A stretch of DNA of 6,120 nucleotides, taken from contig NZ_JAJBUX010000058.1 in the NCBI RefSeq assembly GCF_020860125.1, forward strand, positions 1 through 6,120, read 5' to 3'. A model generated the notes under the pieces. It saw only the letters and a program-made list of their open reading frames with translations, was not told the origin of the DNA and searched no databases. Numbering within the stretch: position 1 is the stretch's first letter; each line of letters begins with the position of its first letter. Source of the stretch: Cloacibacillus sp. (lineage in GTDB: Bacteria; Synergistota; Synergistia; Synergistales; Synergistaceae). A program made the translations under genes and the position numbers. Shown piece by piece: positions 4,927 through 6,120 of the stretch.

Positions 4927-5670
4927 ATGGAAAGGGTTCAGGAGGCTGCCGGATGCAGGCGTGTTACAGGTGGATTTTCCGCCGGCGCGAAAAAGTCTCT
5001 GCCGGTCATCATCGGCATGATACCGAGCGCGATGGCCTTTGGGATACTTGCGAAGACCGCCGGACTCGGCATCTGGGAGAGCCTCTTTATGTCGGCGGTC
5101 GTCTTTGCGGGAGCCAGCCAGTTCGCCGCGCTCAATATGCTGATGATCGGGGTCTCCATGGCCGATATCCTCATCACCACCGCGCTTCTCAACGCGCGCC
5201 ACATCATGATGGGCTCCTCCATCTCGCAGCGTATGGAGAGGGGAATGAACCCCTTTGAAAAATTCGCCCTCTTTTTCTTTCTCACCGACGAGAGTTTCAG
5301 CATCGCCTCCTTACAGGAGGCGGAGATCGTCACGCCCGGTTTTCTCTGGGGTGTGCAGCTGCCGATATTTCTGACCTGGAACGCCCTTACCCTCTGCGGC
5401 TATATCGGGACCGCCTTTTTGCCGCGCGACCTGCAGTCCAGTATGGGCATCGCGATCTACGCGCTCTTTCTGGCGATAATCATTCCCGCGGCCCGCAAGA
5501 GCCGCGCGGCGCTTATCGTTACGCTCTCCGCGATGACGCTCTCGGCGCTCCTTAAATGGCTGCCCCTCTTCGCGCAGCTCAACCGCGGTTTGGCGATAAT
5601 AATATCCGCCGGGGCCGCCGCCGTCATCGGAGCGCTGCTCTTTCCCACTGGGAAGGAGGCGCGCGGGTAA
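4927..5670 (+). CDS. azlC: AzlC family, branched-chain amino acid exporter large subunit
   Basis: This 247-residue inner-membrane protein is the larger half of the two-part AzlCD/YgaZH-type exporter, which moves branched-chain amino acids or analogues out of the cell. Family signatures are clear: GAKKSLPVIIGMIPSAMAFG (residues 20-39), FAGASQFAA (60-68), LLNARHIMMG (87-96) and LTDESF (119-124). Hydrophobic segments lie near 24-45, 52-76, 80-100, 112-120, 142-162, 172-190, 195-210 and 221-240. The length is normal for the family. ATG 4927 is chosen because GAGGTG (4915-4920) ends six bases before it; GTG 4918 and TTG 4921 in the same frame overlap or abut that RBS. It is the first gene of a two-gene operon, coupled to azlD by TAATG. 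Substrate is inferred from the family only. Confidence 0.9.
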   Translation: MERVQEAAGCRRVTGGFSAGAKKSLPVIIGMIPSAMAFGILAKTAGLGIWESLFMSAVVFAGASQFAALNMLMIGVSMADILITTALLNARHIMMGSSISQRMERGMNPFEKFALFFFLTDESFSIASLQEAEIVTPGFLWGVQLPIFLTWNALTLCGYIGTAFLPRDLQSSMGIAIYALFLAIIIPAARKSRAALIVTLSAMTLSALLKWLPLFAQLNRGLAIIISAGAAAVIGALLFPTGKEARG

Positions 5671-5975
5671 TGTCGAAGATCGTCTTTCTCTCAATATTGA
5701 TGATGTGCGTCACCGCGCCCTCGCGCATACTGCCGCCATTTTTTCTCACCGGACGCCGCCTGCCGCCCTTCGTCTCCTCGGTGCTCAGCTACATCCCCTT
5801 TGCCGTCATCGGTTCGCTCGTCTTTCCCGACATCCTCTGGGCGACGGGTGATTTCAAAAGCTCCGCCGCCGCCACGGCCGTCGCCTTTCTCACCGGCTGG
5901 TTCAGCGGCAACATCCTCGTGGTGCTGCCCGCCTCGATCGCCGCGGCCTTTATCGTGACGCAGCTCGGATTTTAA
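5670..5975 (+). CDS. azlD: AzlD family, branched-chain amino acid exporter small subunit
   Basis: The 101-residue membrane protein is the small partner of AzlC (YgaH in the YgaZH pair of E. coli). The family pattern is visible: T15-x3-R19-x2-LPP at 21-23, GRRLPPF (28-34), then SYIPFAVIGSLVFP (40-53). Four hydrophobic segments lie near 3-14, 40-53, 66-78 and 80-98. The length is typical. Its ATG overlaps the azlC stop by one base (TAATG). AAGGAGG at 5653-5659, inside the azlC end, serves as RBS ten bases upstream, so translation of the two is probably coupled and the products made in step. A longer in-frame reading from 5556 lies inside azlC and has no RBS. The gene is followed after 15 bp by a terminator. 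Confidence 0.9.
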   Translation: MSKIVFLSILMMCVTAPSRILPPFFLTGRRLPPFVSSVLSYIPFAVIGSLVFPDILWATGDFKSSAAATAVAFLTGWFSGNILVVLPASIAAAFIVTQLGF

Positions 5976-5990
5976 GGCCTTAGGATAAAA

Positions 5991-6044
5991 CGGCGGGGGG
6001 GGCGGGGGGCGCCCCCCGCGCCCCCCCGCGGGATATTTTTTTTT
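5991..6044 (+). terminator. Very GC-rich intrinsic terminator of azlCD
   Basis: The arms 5993-6010 and 6011-6029 are complementary over 18 bp, apart from one bulged G at 6020, and are centred at 6010/6011. GGATA and then nine T (6036-6044) follow. The stem is almost pure G against C, with runs of 6-8 identical bases. Confidence 0.75.
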
Positions 6045-6070
6045 GGGGGCGGGGAAGCTCGGGGTGTGAT

Positions 6071-6110
6071 AAAAAAACAACCACCCCCCCAGCCGACGGA
6101 GGGGGGGCGG
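6071..6110 (-). terminator. Intrinsic terminator of a gene entering from the right
   Basis: CCACCCCCCC (6081-6090) pairs with GGGGGGGCGG (6101-6110), with one A/C mismatch, around AGCCGACGGA. On the minus strand the stem is followed by TTG and seven T (complement of A 6071-6077). It would end a leftward transcript, so a convergent gene probably lies past 6120. Confidence 0.6.
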
Positions 6111-6120
6111 CCGGGGAGTT

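Noticed and set aside
1..6120. CRISPR array, tRNA genes or a phage/plasmid module
   Set aside because: No regularly spaced repeats, no T-arm (GTTCGANTC) with cloverleaf, and no integrase, replication or structural phage genes were seen.

Overview
The window looks like bacterial chromosome, from an anaerobe with moderately GC-rich genes (roughly 55-60% GC by eye) and very AT-rich spacers. Intrinsic terminators, Shine-Dalgarno sites and a 5S rRNA-like sequence are all of bacterial type. The protein set (an IS256-type transposase, a PAS-GAF-GGDEF-EAL protein, an AzlCD pair and an ANTAR remnant) would fit Synergistota or a Clostridia-like anaerobe, but nothing here fixes the taxon and that assignment is a guess.

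Left third (1-1935), the tail of an rRNA locus. A 5S rRNA gene on the + strand is split by a complete IS256-family insertion sequence (56-1569). The IS has 30-bp imperfect terminal repeats and an 8-bp target duplication, ACCCGGTC, taken from the conserved 5S core. The 3' part of the 5S gene also carries a 60-nt foreign insert in loop E, and its 5' part no longer pairs well with the 3' end, so this copy is probably dead or strongly abnormal. A strong intrinsic terminator follows, then a second 5S-like copy that lacks its 3' third, then a weaker terminator.

Middle (1935-2532). A gene-free, very AT-rich stretch leads to a possible short transcription unit (promoter-like hexamers, about 70 nt, then a hairpin with T7). 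Next comes a 48-codon remnant resembling the C-terminal half of an ANTAR domain.

Right half (2533-6120). A minus-strand gene encodes a 713-residue c-di-GMP signalling protein. Its EAL phosphodiesterase residues are intact and its GGDEF domain is degenerate. Divergent from it, across a 252-bp spacer with promoter-like sequences for both sides, lies a two-gene operon, azlC-azlD, with TAATG stop/start coupling, predicted to export branched-chain amino acids. The operon ends at a very GC-rich terminator. A second terminator facing left, near 6071-6110, implies a convergent gene just beyond the window.

The parts are not one pathway: an rRNA tail hit by a transposon, a c-di-GMP enzyme and an amino-acid exporter. 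The most interesting layer is regulatory. The IS seems able to mask its transposase ribosome-binding site in read-through RNA, and its two ends would form a strong promoter if joined in a circle.
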